From a virus, in IMG/VR virus record IMGVR_UViG_3300046170_000357, positions 1-58,443 of that record: 58,443 nucleotides of DNA; one strand, 5' to 3'. The notes under the pieces were generated by a model. That model did no database searches, was not told the DNA's origin, and saw only the letters and a list, made by a program, of their open reading frames with translations. A program made the position numbers and the translations under genes. How positions within the stretch are numbered: position 1 is the stretch's first letter; each line of letters starts with the position of its first letter. Positions 1-7,468 of the stretch are shown piece after piece.

Positions 1-51
1 ATGATATCAGAAGAAGTTGTAGGAATATTATTAGATAAATTATACGAATGA
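1..51 (+). CDS. Tail end of an unidentified protein, or a 16-codon peptide
   Basis: An open frame begins exactly at base 1 with ATG and reads MISEEVVGILLDKLYE before a TGA that overlaps the ATG of the next gene (ATGA junction). The window starts at this point, so it is either a very short peptide or the end of a gene cut by the contig edge. If the molecule is circular, its upstream sequence is at the end of the window. The tight coupling supports translation. No function can be assigned. Confidence 0.35.
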   Translation: MISEEVVGILLDKLYE

Positions 52-515
52 ACATATTTTATTTAGATAAAGACCCAGTTGTAGCTGCAAGGGTACAATA
101 CAATAAGCATGTGGTTAAAATGATCTTAGAATCAGCCCAGATGCTTTGTACAGCGCATCATCATTATGGCTCTGGAGATAATGTTCCTTATAAAAAAGCA
201 CATTACAACCACCCATCAACAATATGGTGTAGAGAAAACGACAAACAATACAGATGGTTGTTTAATCATATGTTAGCTTTAGGCGATGAGTACACTAGAC
301 GTTATGGTAAGAGACATTTATCAATAGACAAATGTTTTGGTCCATTATCTTTTTTACCGCCACATATACCTAAAGATAAACCATTTACTGAACCACCACA
401 GTGTATGCCAGATGAATATAAAGTTGAAGGCGATAGCGTTCAGGCTTATTGGAATTATTACATTGGTGAAAAACACGTAGTTGCAAATCCTAAAATAGAA
501 AAAATATATGAGTAG
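48..515 (+). CDS. Conserved phage protein resembling pyrimidine-dimer glycosylase family (Pyr_excise-like)
   Basis: This 155-residue protein opens with MNIFYLDKDPVVAARVQYNK and continues with KHVVKMILESAQMLCTAHH, then NHPSTIWCRENDKQYRWL and a C-terminal MPDEYKVEGDSVQAYWNYY. That order is the signature of a family very common in marine and T4-like phages, often left hypothetical and sometimes linked to the Pyr_excise (T4 endonuclease V) family. A DNA-repair role is therefore family-based inference; I cannot confirm the catalytic residue from sequence alone. It overlaps the small genes on both sides (ATGA upstream, ATGAGTAG downstream), so it belongs to the early operon. Confidence 0.6.
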   Translation: MNIFYLDKDPVVAARVQYNKHVVKMILESAQMLCTAHHHYGSGDNVPYKKAHYNHPSTIWCRENDKQYRWLFNHMLALGDEYTRRYGKRHLSIDKCFGPLSFLPPHIPKDKPFTEPPQCMPDEYKVEGDSVQAYWNYYIGEKHVVANPKIEKIYE

Positions 516-633
516 AATAAAGACGTATAAGCATTTAGTTTCAACTGATGCTTTTAATATAAAAACCAAAATTAAAAATTTTGTTAAACCAAGGGTGACA
601 AAAGCCCTTAAAGGTAGTAAAGTAAGGGGCTAA
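508..633 (+). CDS. Small basic hypothetical protein (41 aa)
   Basis: A 41-codon frame starts inside the end of the preceding gene and stops in a TAATG overlap with the next. The product is strongly basic (MSRIKTYKHLVSTDAF at the N-terminus, many Lys/Arg towards the end) and matches no family I recognise. Its last third coincides with the 5' arm and loop of the hairpin at 595-639. Its ribosomes would therefore traverse and open that hairpin, which suggests translational coupling with the downstream HTH gene. Confidence 0.5.
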   Translation: MSRIKTYKHLVSTDAFNIKTKIKNFVKPRVTKALKGSKVRG

Positions 634-639
634 TGTCAC
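595..639 (+). promoter_or_regulatory. Hairpin that buries the start codon of the HTH gene
   Basis: GTGACA (595-600) pairs with TGTCAC (634-639). After a short internal mismatch, AGCCC (603-607) pairs with GGGCT (627-631), and TTA (608-610) pairs with TAA (623-625) across a bulged G. The loop is 611-622. The start codon at 633-635 and the preceding stop lie in the 3' arm, so the folded RNA would hide the start. A second copy of the same architecture occurs at 57943-57986. It could instead be a DNA operator read as an inverted repeat. Confidence 0.55.
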
Positions 640-1256
640 ACAGTAGAAACATAAAATGGTTGAATGATCGTAGAGTAAATTATAGGAGAGATCCTGTTAA
701 TGATATACCTACTATTGAAACCGCATTGTATAAATACTACGAGTACGGTACGCATGAGGCTTATCACTTGTTTAATAGCAAGGCTAAGATAACTACGTAT
801 CGTTCCTTGAAGTGGCATTTTTATGTTCTATACTATTTAAACAATTACGATGGTTTACCTGTTAATAATCTACCAAAAGTATTTAGATTTATAGCTGATA
901 AAGATAATGGCTTTGTAACATTTTTTATTAGTGATAAAAAGCTAGATGCTATGATAGACGATGTTTTGACTGGTGGATGTGAGCCTCCGGTAAACAAGAA
1001 ACGTAAAATAATATTTAAAGACTATAGCGGATTAACACCTGAGCAAAAGATGAGTATTGTAGGTAGTTTGATCGGTAGATCAAGACGTGTAGATGAAGAA
1101 GCAATTTATCAATGCATGTTAGATCTAAACGAGTATAACCAGAAAATTACAATAGATCGTATCGCTGGCTTGCTTAACTGCTCGGCTCGCACAATACAAA
1201 GAAATATGTGTGATGAACTTAAAAAAGAAAAAGAGTTACTAAACAAACAATTATGA
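633..1256 (+). CDS. Helix-turn-helix protein, probable early regulator
   Basis: 207 residues. The last 45 residues (about 163-207) contain a helix-turn-helix-like stretch, KITIDRIAGLLNCSARTIQR, followed by a charged Lys/Glu tail. The first 160 residues are aromatic-rich and match no family I know. The start is set by a TAATG overlap with the 41-aa gene and lies inside the hairpin at 595-639. An autoregulatory DNA- or RNA-binding role is an attractive inference. It sits immediately before the sigma-factor gene, in line with control of the early programme. Confidence 0.6.
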   Translation: MSHSRNIKWLNDRRVNYRRDPVNDIPTIETALYKYYEYGTHEAYHLFNSKAKITTYRSLKWHFYVLYYLNNYDGLPVNNLPKVFRFIADKDNGFVTFFISDKKLDAMIDDVLTGGCEPPVNKKRKIIFKDYSGLTPEQKMSIVGSLIGRSRRVDEEAIYQCMLDLNEYNQKITIDRIAGLLNCSARTIQRNMCDELKKEKELLNKQL

Positions 1257-1369
1257 AAATACAAGTATCATCTGAAAACTCTTTATATGTAGAACTAAAC
1301 GGTTATACTTATTATATAGACGATTCAACTAATGAACAAATAATAGAAAAATATGAAACAGAAGTTTAA
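1253..1369 (+). CDS. Small acidic hypothetical protein (38 aa)
   Basis: The ATG overlaps the stop of the HTH gene (ATGA). The 38-residue product begins MKIQVSSENSLYVELNGY and has a short beta-rich, acidic composition with several tyrosines. I do not recognise it. Support comes from the stop/start coupling and its position in an otherwise gap-free operon. It overlaps the following 36-aa frame at its 3' end. Confidence 0.45.
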   Translation: MKIQVSSENSLYVELNGYTYYIDDSTNEQIIEKYETEV

Positions 1370-1463
1370 TGAGTGGATGGCGAGCATAGGTAATATATAT
1401 TACGCTAATAACGAGCTAATGGAAAAAGCTTTTGATAAAATAGAACAAAATGAAAAAGTATAA
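1353..1463 (+). CDS. Small hypothetical protein (36 aa)
   Basis: A 36-codon frame begins inside the previous gene (MKQKFNEWMASIGNIYYA) and ends 14 bases into the sigma-factor gene, bridging the two. The sequence is probably helical and amphipathic with no recognisable domain. The only other start in the gap gives a six-residue peptide, so this frame is the better reading. Evidence is limited to position and overlaps. Confidence 0.4.
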   Translation: MKQKFNEWMASIGNIYYANNELMEKAFDKIEQNEKV

Positions 1464-2205
1464 TGTACAGAATTACATAAGATACAAAGAAGATATTAAA
1501 AAGTCTATGCCTGATGATAAGTTTTACGACTATTATACTCGTGACGAACTTATTGTTAAGTTTCTACCTCTTGTAGAAAACCTAGCACGTAAGTTTTCAA
1601 CTACGCAACAGGCATCAGGCGTTTTAAGCATTAATGATCTTATACAAATAGGTTCTGAAGGACTTATTAAAGCTGTAGACAAACTTGACTGGCTACAATT
1701 ATCTGAGTCCGAAGACATCGAAAAAACATTAAAGTCGTTCTTTGCAAAACGAATAAAAGGCATCATTAGAAGACGTATAGACATGGCTCGTGGCGGTATG
1801 CGTATACCAGAACACAAGCTAAATGAGATACGTAAAAATCCTAAAGACAAAAAGATGGTTGAGATATTTTTTAACAGCATGTTTTTAAGTATCGATGCAC
1901 AAGTAACTAATGACGATGAAGAAAATATGATGTATCAAATAGCAGATAAATCAGAGCCGTATAATATACAAATACTTAATATTTATTTAAAAGGTTTAAT
2001 GGAAAAACATCTTGATAAAAATCAATATGAAGTATTACGTATGAGCTACGGTCTTGACTGTGACAAGCATTCTGCTAACGAAATAGCAGCGAAACTTGGC
2101 ATCAAAGGATCAGGCGCTTATGTGCGTATTTCTGAGCTAAAAAAGTCTGCAGTACAAACACTAATTGATAACGTTGATCACTCGCAAGTGCTTGACTTTG
2201 TGTAA
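1450..2205 (+). CDS. RNA polymerase sigma factor (sigma-70 family)
   Basis: 251 residues. Residues about 27-75 resemble sigma region 2 (FLPLVENLARKFSTTQ then LSINDLIQIGSEGLIKAVDK), the core-binding and -10-recognition part. Residues about 195-245 resemble region 4 (YEVLRMSYGLDCDKHSANEI, then a helix-turn-helix ending LKKSAVQTLIDN). It should bind host core RNA polymerase and direct it to phage promoters, most simply the late, minus-strand arm (inference). It lacks the long N-terminal region of housekeeping sigma factors, in keeping with small alternative or phage sigmas. A 63-base gap with no gene follows it. Confidence 0.85.
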   Translation: MKKYNVQNYIRYKEDIKKSMPDDKFYDYYTRDELIVKFLPLVENLARKFSTTQQASGVLSINDLIQIGSEGLIKAVDKLDWLQLSESEDIEKTLKSFFAKRIKGIIRRRIDMARGGMRIPEHKLNEIRKNPKDKKMVEIFFNSMFLSIDAQVTNDDEENMMYQIADKSEPYNIQILNIYLKGLMEKHLDKNQYEVLRMSYGLDCDKHSANEIAAKLGIKGSGAYVRISELKKSAVQTLIDNVDHSQVLDFV

Positions 2206-2268
2206 GTTAGATATGTAAAACATCAAATCAATGTGTAATTATATTAATATACCAAAACAATAAACCAT

Positions 2269-2811
2269 ATGACCATAAATGAAAAGCTGGCTACAATCCA
2301 GACAAAGTTTAAATCTAAAAAATCAAGGTTTAACTCATTCGGCAAATACTACTTCAGATCAGCCGAAGACATTCTCGAAGCAACAAAACCCTACCTATTA
2401 GAGTTAGGAGTATCAGTAACGATTAATGAAGAACTAATCGCTAGTGATCCTATGCCAATACTACAAACTAGTGCAACTGTATCTGACGGTAAAAGTAATA
2501 TCGTAGCTACAGCTCTAGTCGGCGTAGACTTGGCTCAAAAAGGTATGCAAGTACCTCAACAGTTCGGTTCTGCTTCGAGCTACGGTAAGAAATACGCCTT
2601 AGGCAATTTATTTCTAATCGACGACACTCAAGACAGCGATGCTGTTAATACACACGGTAAAGCACCGAAAGCAAAAAACACATTAACCTCTACAAAAGAT
2701 CCAGCTTTCAAGAAAGCACAGGACTATATAAAAGCAGGAGGTAAGTTAAATGCTATAAAAGCTAAATATGCCTTATCTAAAGAAGTTGAGGCCGAATTAA
2801 ATACTCTATAA
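2269..2811 (+). CDS. erf: ERF-family single-strand annealing protein
   Basis: 180 residues. The N-terminal two thirds match the ERF (essential recombination function) superfamily: KSRFNSFGKYYFRSAEDILE early on, then FGSASSYGKKYALGNLFLID and the acidic DDTQDSDA, the block I recognise best. These proteins pair complementary single strands during phage recombination. The C-terminal 45 residues are a Lys/Ala-rich linker and short helical tail. The gene stops in an ATGA overlap with a RecE-like exonuclease and is followed by an SSB-like gene, a standard two-component recombination module. Confidence 0.85.
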   Translation: MTINEKLATIQTKFKSKKSRFNSFGKYYFRSAEDILEATKPYLLELGVSVTINEELIASDPMPILQTSATVSDGKSNIVATALVGVDLAQKGMQVPQQFGSASSYGKKYALGNLFLIDDTQDSDAVNTHGKAPKAKNTLTSTKDPAFKKAQDYIKAGGKLNAIKAKYALSKEVEAELNTL

Positions 2812-3536
2812 TGAAAGACGTATTAAAAAAGTTAGAAAATGATGAATACTATTATGGTGAATTTGGAAAACAATACCTTAGTAATTCTGATATTTCTACA
2901 TTACTTACAAACCCTTTAGCTTTAGGAAAGCAGCAAGCAACACGCCCTGCGTTTCTAGTTGGTGGTTATTTCCACACGGCTATACTAGAACCTGATAAAC
3001 TAAAAAAGTTTAAGGTTATAGAAGCTACAACTAGAAATACTAAAGCTTATAAGGAGATGTCTGGCGGTGAACTATGTTTACTGCAGCATGAGGTTGATCA
3101 GATCGAGCTAATGACTGAAAAAGTATTAGCAAATGATATGTGTAGAGATCTTATACGCGGTATAAACGTAGAGTACGAACGACCAGGCATTACAGAGCTT
3201 GAAGGTTTAAATTGGAAAGGTAAAGCAGATATAGTAAACCATGATGAAAAACTTATTATTGATCTTAAAACAACAGCAGATCTAACTAAGTTTAAGTGGT
3301 CTGCTTCTAAGTACAACTACGACAGTCAAGCTTATATTTACAGTAAGTTATTTGGTTATGAATTTTTATTTATAGCCATAGACAAAACAACACATCAAAT
3401 AGGTATATTCGACTGTTCTCCGCAATTTTATGAGAGAGGAGCTGATAAAGTTCAACGAGCAGCAGAACAATATAAACTATTTTATCAATCCGAGGATTTT
3501 GATCCTCAACAATTTTTTATTAATCAAACCCTATAA
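2811..3536 (+). CDS. RecE-like PD-(D/E)XK exonuclease
   Basis: 241 residues with the order expected for phage RecE/YqaJ-like nucleases: H55 and E60 in GGYFHTAILEPDK, D140 in WKGKADIV, D151-x-K153 in KLIIDLKTT, then Q173 and Y175 in YDSQAYIYSKL. Those are the metal-binding and helix-associated residues of the fold. It would resect double-stranded ends to give single strands for the ERF protein encoded just upstream. It is followed by the SSB-like gene after a small gene. No break or missing catalytic residue is visible. Confidence 0.85.
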   Translation: MKDVLKKLENDEYYYGEFGKQYLSNSDISTLLTNPLALGKQQATRPAFLVGGYFHTAILEPDKLKKFKVIEATTRNTKAYKEMSGGELCLLQHEVDQIELMTEKVLANDMCRDLIRGINVEYERPGITELEGLNWKGKADIVNHDEKLIIDLKTTADLTKFKWSASKYNYDSQAYIYSKLFGYEFLFIAIDKTTHQIGIFDCSPQFYERGADKVQRAAEQYKLFYQSEDFDPQQFFINQTL

Positions 3537-3541
3537 AACAA

Positions 3542-3721
3542 ATGGCAAGAACCAGAAAAAACCAAACAAAAGTATGCAGCGTAACAGGATTAGAAACTTC
3601 TGTAAACAATTTTTACAAGAATCAAACGCATGTTAAAGCTGTAGATAATTTGCGACGTAATAGCAATGCTACTAAAGAGCAGATGCAACGCATGTTTAAT
3701 CAAATAAATTCTTACGTATAA
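3542..3721 (+). CDS. Small basic hypothetical protein (59 aa)
   Basis: A 59-codon frame starts six bases after the exonuclease stop and ends in a TAATG overlap with the SSB-like gene. The product (MARTRKNQTKVCSVTGLETS then VNNFYKNQTH) is basic and Asn-rich, with one Cys. It matches no named family I know. Its place inside the recombination module suggests a DNA-associated role, but nothing in the sequence proves this. A longer competing frame at 3430-3636 overlaps the exonuclease and lacks such junctions. Confidence 0.55.
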   Translation: MARTRKNQTKVCSVTGLETSVNNFYKNQTHVKAVDNLRRNSNATKEQMQRMFNQINSYV

Positions 3722-4029
3722 TGGCTAGTATAATTAAAGCTAGTATTAACCTCAATGAAATACCTAAAGATAAAATTATCGTAGGTAAAAAAGGTAAATA
3801 CTTGCCTATAACAATAACGCTTAATGATGAGCCGGATCAGTTCGGAAATCAAGGTCCTATTGTTGTAGCTCAATCAAAAGAAGAACGTGAAACTAAAACT
3901 GCTAAAACTTACTTAGGTAATGTACAAGTAGTTTGGACCAACGGAGATAATGTTGCAACCGCGCCACGTGATGACCAACCGCAGCAAGCAGCACCAGCTG
4001 CACAACCTGTAGATGACTTACCGTTTTAA
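3721..4029 (+). CDS. Single-stranded DNA-binding-like protein with SSB-type acidic tip
   Basis: 102 residues. The first 75 are beta-rich and compact; residues 76-97 are a Gln/Ala/Pro-rich disordered linker; and the last five residues are DDLPF, nearly identical to the DDDIPF tip by which bacterial SSBs recruit partners. I do not recognise a canonical OB-fold signature, so the SSB call rests on tail, size and position between the ERF/exonuclease pair and the primase-helicase. Expected role: coat single-stranded DNA during replication and annealing. Confidence 0.65.
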   Translation: MASIIKASINLNEIPKDKIIVGKKGKYLPITITLNDEPDQFGNQGPIVVAQSKEERETKTAKTYLGNVQVVWTNGDNVATAPRDDQPQQAAPAAQPVDDLPF

Positions 4030-4097
4030 TGGACGAAGAAGATTATCTAAACGTGATTACCGACGATAATGGTAATGTGACATTAATTGAAGATTAA
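4029..4097 (+). CDS. Very small acidic peptide (22 aa)
   Basis: A 22-codon frame begins in a TAATG overlap with the SSB-like gene and ends ten bases before the primase-helicase. The peptide, MDEEDYLNVITDDNG and onward, is strongly acidic. Only the overlap supports it. It may simply be a coupling peptide that maintains translation between two replication genes. Confidence 0.3.
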   Translation: MDEEDYLNVITDDNGNVTLIED

Positions 4098-4107
4098 ATT
4101 AAATTGA

Positions 4108-5814
4108 ATGCAAACAACAGAGATCAATGGATTCTTGATTGATAATTTCAATCAACACAAGCTAGAAGAAGGAAAAAAGCAGGGTATATGTCCTGTTTGT
4201 TCGCACACTAGAAAACCCAAGAATCAAAAGGCAAAATGTGCGTCTTATGATTGGGAACGGGGTCTCGGTACTTGTCACAATTGTAATACAACTTTTCAAC
4301 TACATACTTACAAACGTAAGGGCGAAACAGTAAAGGTTTATGAAAAACCTAAGTACGCTGGTACAGCTCCTACTAGTAAAATAGTTGAATGGTTTAAAAC
4401 AAGAGGTATATCTCAGAAAACCCTCACTGATTTAAAAGTCGGTGAGGGATCTGAATATATGCCGCAAACCGGTAAAACCGAGAGAGCAATAAAGTTCAAT
4501 TATTTTATAGGCGGTGATTTAATAAACATTAAGTACCGCGATGGAAGAAAGAACTTTAAATTATTTAAAGGTGCTGAAAAAGTATTTTATAATATTGATA
4601 GTACTGTAGGTTATGACTCTTGTGTCATAGTTGAAGGTGAAATGGACGTACTGGCTTTACACGAAGCTGGTATTACCAATGCAATATCTGTACCAAACGG
4701 TGCTACATTAAATACTAATAACTTAGATTATCTTGACAACTGTATTGATTACTTTGACGATAAAGAAAAAGTTATATTAGCTGTAGACTCAGATGAAGCA
4801 GGTCAAGCATTACAGGCAGAGCTTATAAGACGATTAGGATCTGAAGTATGCTACATAGCTACGTTTGATGATTGTAAAGATGCTAACGAATATTTACAAA
4901 AACATGGAAAACAAAAACTGGCAGAGCGTATTGAAGGATCAAGACCGGTACCGCTTGAGAATGTCACGACATTTAGGGACATTGAGGACGAAGTCACAGA
5001 CTTTGTTCGTAACGGGTTTAAACCTGGATATCAAATTGGTTTGGAAAATTTTGACAACATCTTCTCAACTTATACTGGTCAGTTTATTACTGTTACTGGT
5101 ATTCCGAGTAGCGGCAAGTCAGATTTTGTCGATCAAATGGTTGTTGGCTATAACCAAAACTATGGCTGGAAAACGGCGTTTGCTAGTCCGGAAAATGTGC
5201 CGACTTACCTTCACGCACATAAATTAATGCGTAAGGTTTGGCAAGGTATGCCAACGTCAGCAGATATACATGGTGATAAATGGAATCAAGTAGCTGATCA
5301 TTGTAATACAAACTTCTTTCATATTGATATGGAACGATACACGCTAGAGTCAGTGCTTAAAAAAGGTGCTGAACTAGTTAAACGTAAAGGCATTAAATGC
5401 CTTGTTATTGATCCATTTAATAAAGTAAGAGATGTTGACTGTAAAACAGAAGATGTCAACAGGTATACAATGGAATATCTAACTAAAATAGAAATGTTTG
5501 CTAAGAAGTTTGATGTACTAGTATTTATAGTAGCGCATCCAACTAAAATGTATAAAGACAAAGATGGTAAGATTGAAGAGCCTACAATGTATAACATTAA
5601 AGGCGGTGGTGAATGGTATGATGCAAGTTATCACGGTATATTAGTACATAGAGATTATGAAAATAAAACTGTAAAAGCTAAGATACTTAAGGTTAAGTTT
5701 CAAAACCTTGGTGAAAACGGAGCTGAAGCTCATTTTAAATGGGAACCAAAGTCTGGTTGTTTTATACCTTATGAACCTATTAGTATTAATGATGAACCTA
5801 TGCCTTGGGAATAA
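4108..5814 (+). CDS. Bifunctional DNA primase-helicase (T7 gp4-like)
   Basis: 568 residues. A zinc-binding head has C28/C31 (ICPVC) and C56/C59 (TCHNC). A Toprim domain follows with VIVEGEMDVLALHEAG (E176) and VILAVDSDEAG (D227, D229). A RecA-like DnaB helicase core then has Walker A GIPSSGKS (331-338), Walker B CLVIDPFNKV and a VFIVAHPTK motif that fits helicase motif H3. The protein should both prime lagging strands and unwind the fork. No DNA polymerase is recognisable in this arm, so the host polymerase may be used. The stop abuts the next ATG. Confidence 0.93.
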   Translation: MQTTEINGFLIDNFNQHKLEEGKKQGICPVCSHTRKPKNQKAKCASYDWERGLGTCHNCNTTFQLHTYKRKGETVKVYEKPKYAGTAPTSKIVEWFKTRGISQKTLTDLKVGEGSEYMPQTGKTERAIKFNYFIGGDLINIKYRDGRKNFKLFKGAEKVFYNIDSTVGYDSCVIVEGEMDVLALHEAGITNAISVPNGATLNTNNLDYLDNCIDYFDDKEKVILAVDSDEAGQALQAELIRRLGSEVCYIATFDDCKDANEYLQKHGKQKLAERIEGSRPVPLENVTTFRDIEDEVTDFVRNGFKPGYQIGLENFDNIFSTYTGQFITVTGIPSSGKSDFVDQMVVGYNQNYGWKTAFASPENVPTYLHAHKLMRKVWQGMPTSADIHGDKWNQVADHCNTNFFHIDMERYTLESVLKKGAELVKRKGIKCLVIDPFNKVRDVDCKTEDVNRYTMEYLTKIEMFAKKFDVLVFIVAHPTKMYKDKDGKIEEPTMYNIKGGGEWYDASYHGILVHRDYENKTVKAKILKVKFQNLGENGAEAHFKWEPKSGCFIPYEPISINDEPMPWE

Positions 5815-6069
5815 ATGGCTTGGAAGAAGAATAAGATAAACATGGGTAAGTATAATGCTACAGAGCATGATCTTAAAGCATATAGATGGTGTATACGTAA
5901 TAAAATATACATTGCACCAAAAGCTATTAACGATGCTAAATGGTCTATAGTTATAACAAACAACGGTAGAACTCATGAAGATCCTAGTCATTATATTAGA
6001 GATTTAATATGGGAAAAGATTTACGAATACTATAAATATTATTATGAAAAACACATATCAAAACGCTAA
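5815..6069 (+). CDS. Hypothetical protein (84 aa)
   Basis: The ATG immediately follows the primase-helicase stop. The 84-residue product is basic and rich in Tyr, Lys and Ile (KAYRWCIRNKIYIAPKA in the middle and a run of tyrosines near the end), and its last 26 bases overlap the hydroxymethylase-like gene. I do not recognise a family. Position suggests a DNA- or nucleotide-related accessory role, which is inference only. Confidence 0.6.
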   Translation: MAWKKNKINMGKYNATEHDLKAYRWCIRNKIYIAPKAINDAKWSIVITNNGRTHEDPSHYIRDLIWEKIYEYYKYYYEKHISKR

Positions 6070-6685
6070 TCAAGCATATGAATCTGTACTTGATAAAATT
6101 ATAATTGAAGGTATAGATTTTGGAGATACAAAAGCTGTATTTAATTGTGGCTTTTATATTATGGATCCGCTAGATAATTATATATCAAACAAACAGCGTA
6201 ACTGGAGTTTAAAGTATGCTGAAGCCGAATGGCAGTGGTATCTTTCTGGTGATCCAAATATTAAAAAGCTTGGTGAACTATACGGTAAAGTACCACCAAT
6301 ATGGCAGCGTATGGCAGATGAACACGGTAATGTTAATTCAAATTATGGTTATCAATGGAAACGTGATTGTCAAATAGATTATGTTTGCGCTAAGTTAAAG
6401 TCTTGCAAAGACACACGTCATGCAGCTATAAGTATTTATGATGCTAAAGAAAACAGTAAATATAAGAAAGACACGCCTTGTACTTATGCAATACAGTTTA
6501 GTATTATAAATAATGAGCTTTGTATGTCAGTCTATATGCGTTCTAATGACATCTGGTACGGCTTCTGTAATGATCAGTATCAGTTTTCATCATTACAAAA
6601 AATGATTGCAGAGAGACTGAATTTAAAAATAGGTTGGTATTATCATCACGCACATAATATGCACCTGTATAACAACAAACTATAA
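6044..6685 (+). CDS. Thymidylate-synthase-fold enzyme, predicted dCMP hydroxymethylase
   Basis: 213 residues with clear thymidylate synthase/T4 gp42 motifs: catalytic Glu62 in AEAEWQWYLSGD, NSNYGYQW (98-105), DTRHAAISIYD (123-133), nucleophile Cys146 in DTPCTYAIQF, MRSNDIWYGFCND (165-177), and H207/Y209 in NMHLYNN. The residue that is Asn in thymidylate synthases is Asp177 here, within GFCND; T4 dCMP hydroxymethylase has the same GFxND pattern, with Asp179 favouring dCMP. I therefore predict formation of 5-hydroxymethyl-dCMP from dCMP and methylene-tetrahydrofolate. It ends about 30 residues earlier than T4 gp42. A dUMP-specific relative remains possible. Confidence 0.75.
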   Translation: MKNTYQNANQAYESVLDKIIIEGIDFGDTKAVFNCGFYIMDPLDNYISNKQRNWSLKYAEAEWQWYLSGDPNIKKLGELYGKVPPIWQRMADEHGNVNSNYGYQWKRDCQIDYVCAKLKSCKDTRHAAISIYDAKENSKYKKDTPCTYAIQFSIINNELCMSVYMRSNDIWYGFCNDQYQFSSLQKMIAERLNLKIGWYYHHAHNMHLYNNKL

Positions 6686-6688
6686 TTT

Positions 6689-7468
6689 ATGTATTATTTA
6701 TACCACATACCTGGTAAAAAGATAGGCGTTACACGTAATCTTAATAACCGGGTTACGCTGCAACAAGGTTACGCAGCAGATGAATACGAAGTTCTACTTA
6801 CTAGCGATGATATTAATTTTATATCAGACAAGGAAATAGAACTTCAACAGTCTTATGGCTACAAGAAAGATAGAACATTATATAAAAATTTATTTAAATC
6901 AAATATGAAAATAAACCCAACAGAACAAACAAGTACGTTTCCAGTTCCTGTAAATAAACTTAAAGGTCAGTTAATGGACAATATAGGTTTAACGTGGACA
7001 ACACCACAAGGATATAGCTTTGTTATTAAACAAGAGTATATTAACTGGATTATGGCAAATGTATCTGAATCTATGTACAACAAAAACAGATGTTATATTT
7101 ACAATAAAGCTTTTTATGAAGCTTTCTTTAATCCAAAGCATATAGGTGAAGACATATATGATCCTTCGTTAAACGATCGCTTTGGTTTAATTAGAGACTG
7201 GGCTAAACAAAGAGGTTTGTATGATAAAGGTAATTCACATACTCAGTATGTTAAGTTAATGGAAGAGGCAGGAGAGCTAGCACAGTCTTTATTAAAACAA
7301 GATAAACCTGAAATACAAGATGCTATAGGCGATATGATCGTAGTATTAACAAACCTAGCACATCTTGAAGGTTTTACAGTTGAAGACTGTATCGATGCTG
7401 CTTATACACAAATAGCTGCGCGTAAAGGCAAGATGATTAACGGAACATTTGTAAAAGAAACATTATGA
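6689..7468 (+). CDS. Fusion: GIY-YIG-like N-terminus with MazG-type NTP pyrophosphohydrolase
   Basis: 259 residues. The first about 70 resemble a degenerate GIY-YIG nuclease core: YYLYHIPGKKIGVTRNLNNR, with R21 and a possible catalytic Glu near residue 50. A middle segment (80-170) is unrecognised. The end is an all-alpha MazG domain: MEEAGELAQS (E192, E193, E196) and EIQDAIGD (E208, D211, D215), the metal ligands that hydrolyse NTPs to NMPs. Lying next to the hydroxymethylase-like gene, a dCTP or dUTP pyrophosphatase role that supplies its substrate is plausible but inferred. Confidence 0.7.
   Translation: MYYLYHIPGKKIGVTRNLNNRVTLQQGYAADEYEVLLTSDDINFISDKEIELQQSYGYKKDRTLYKNLFKSNMKINPTEQTSTFPVPVNKLKGQLMDNIGLTWTTPQGYSFVIKQEYINWIMANVSESMYNKNRCYIYNKAFYEAFFNPKHIGEDIYDPSLNDRFGLIRDWAKQRGLYDKGNSHTQYVKLMEEAGELAQSLLKQDKPEIQDAIGDMIVVLTNLAHLEGFTVEDCIDAAYTQIAARKGKMINGTFVKETL

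Noticed and set aside
3430-3636. Plus-strand 68-codon frame after the exonuclease
   Set aside because: The 59-aa frame at 3542-3721 has perfect junctions with its neighbour and fits better.
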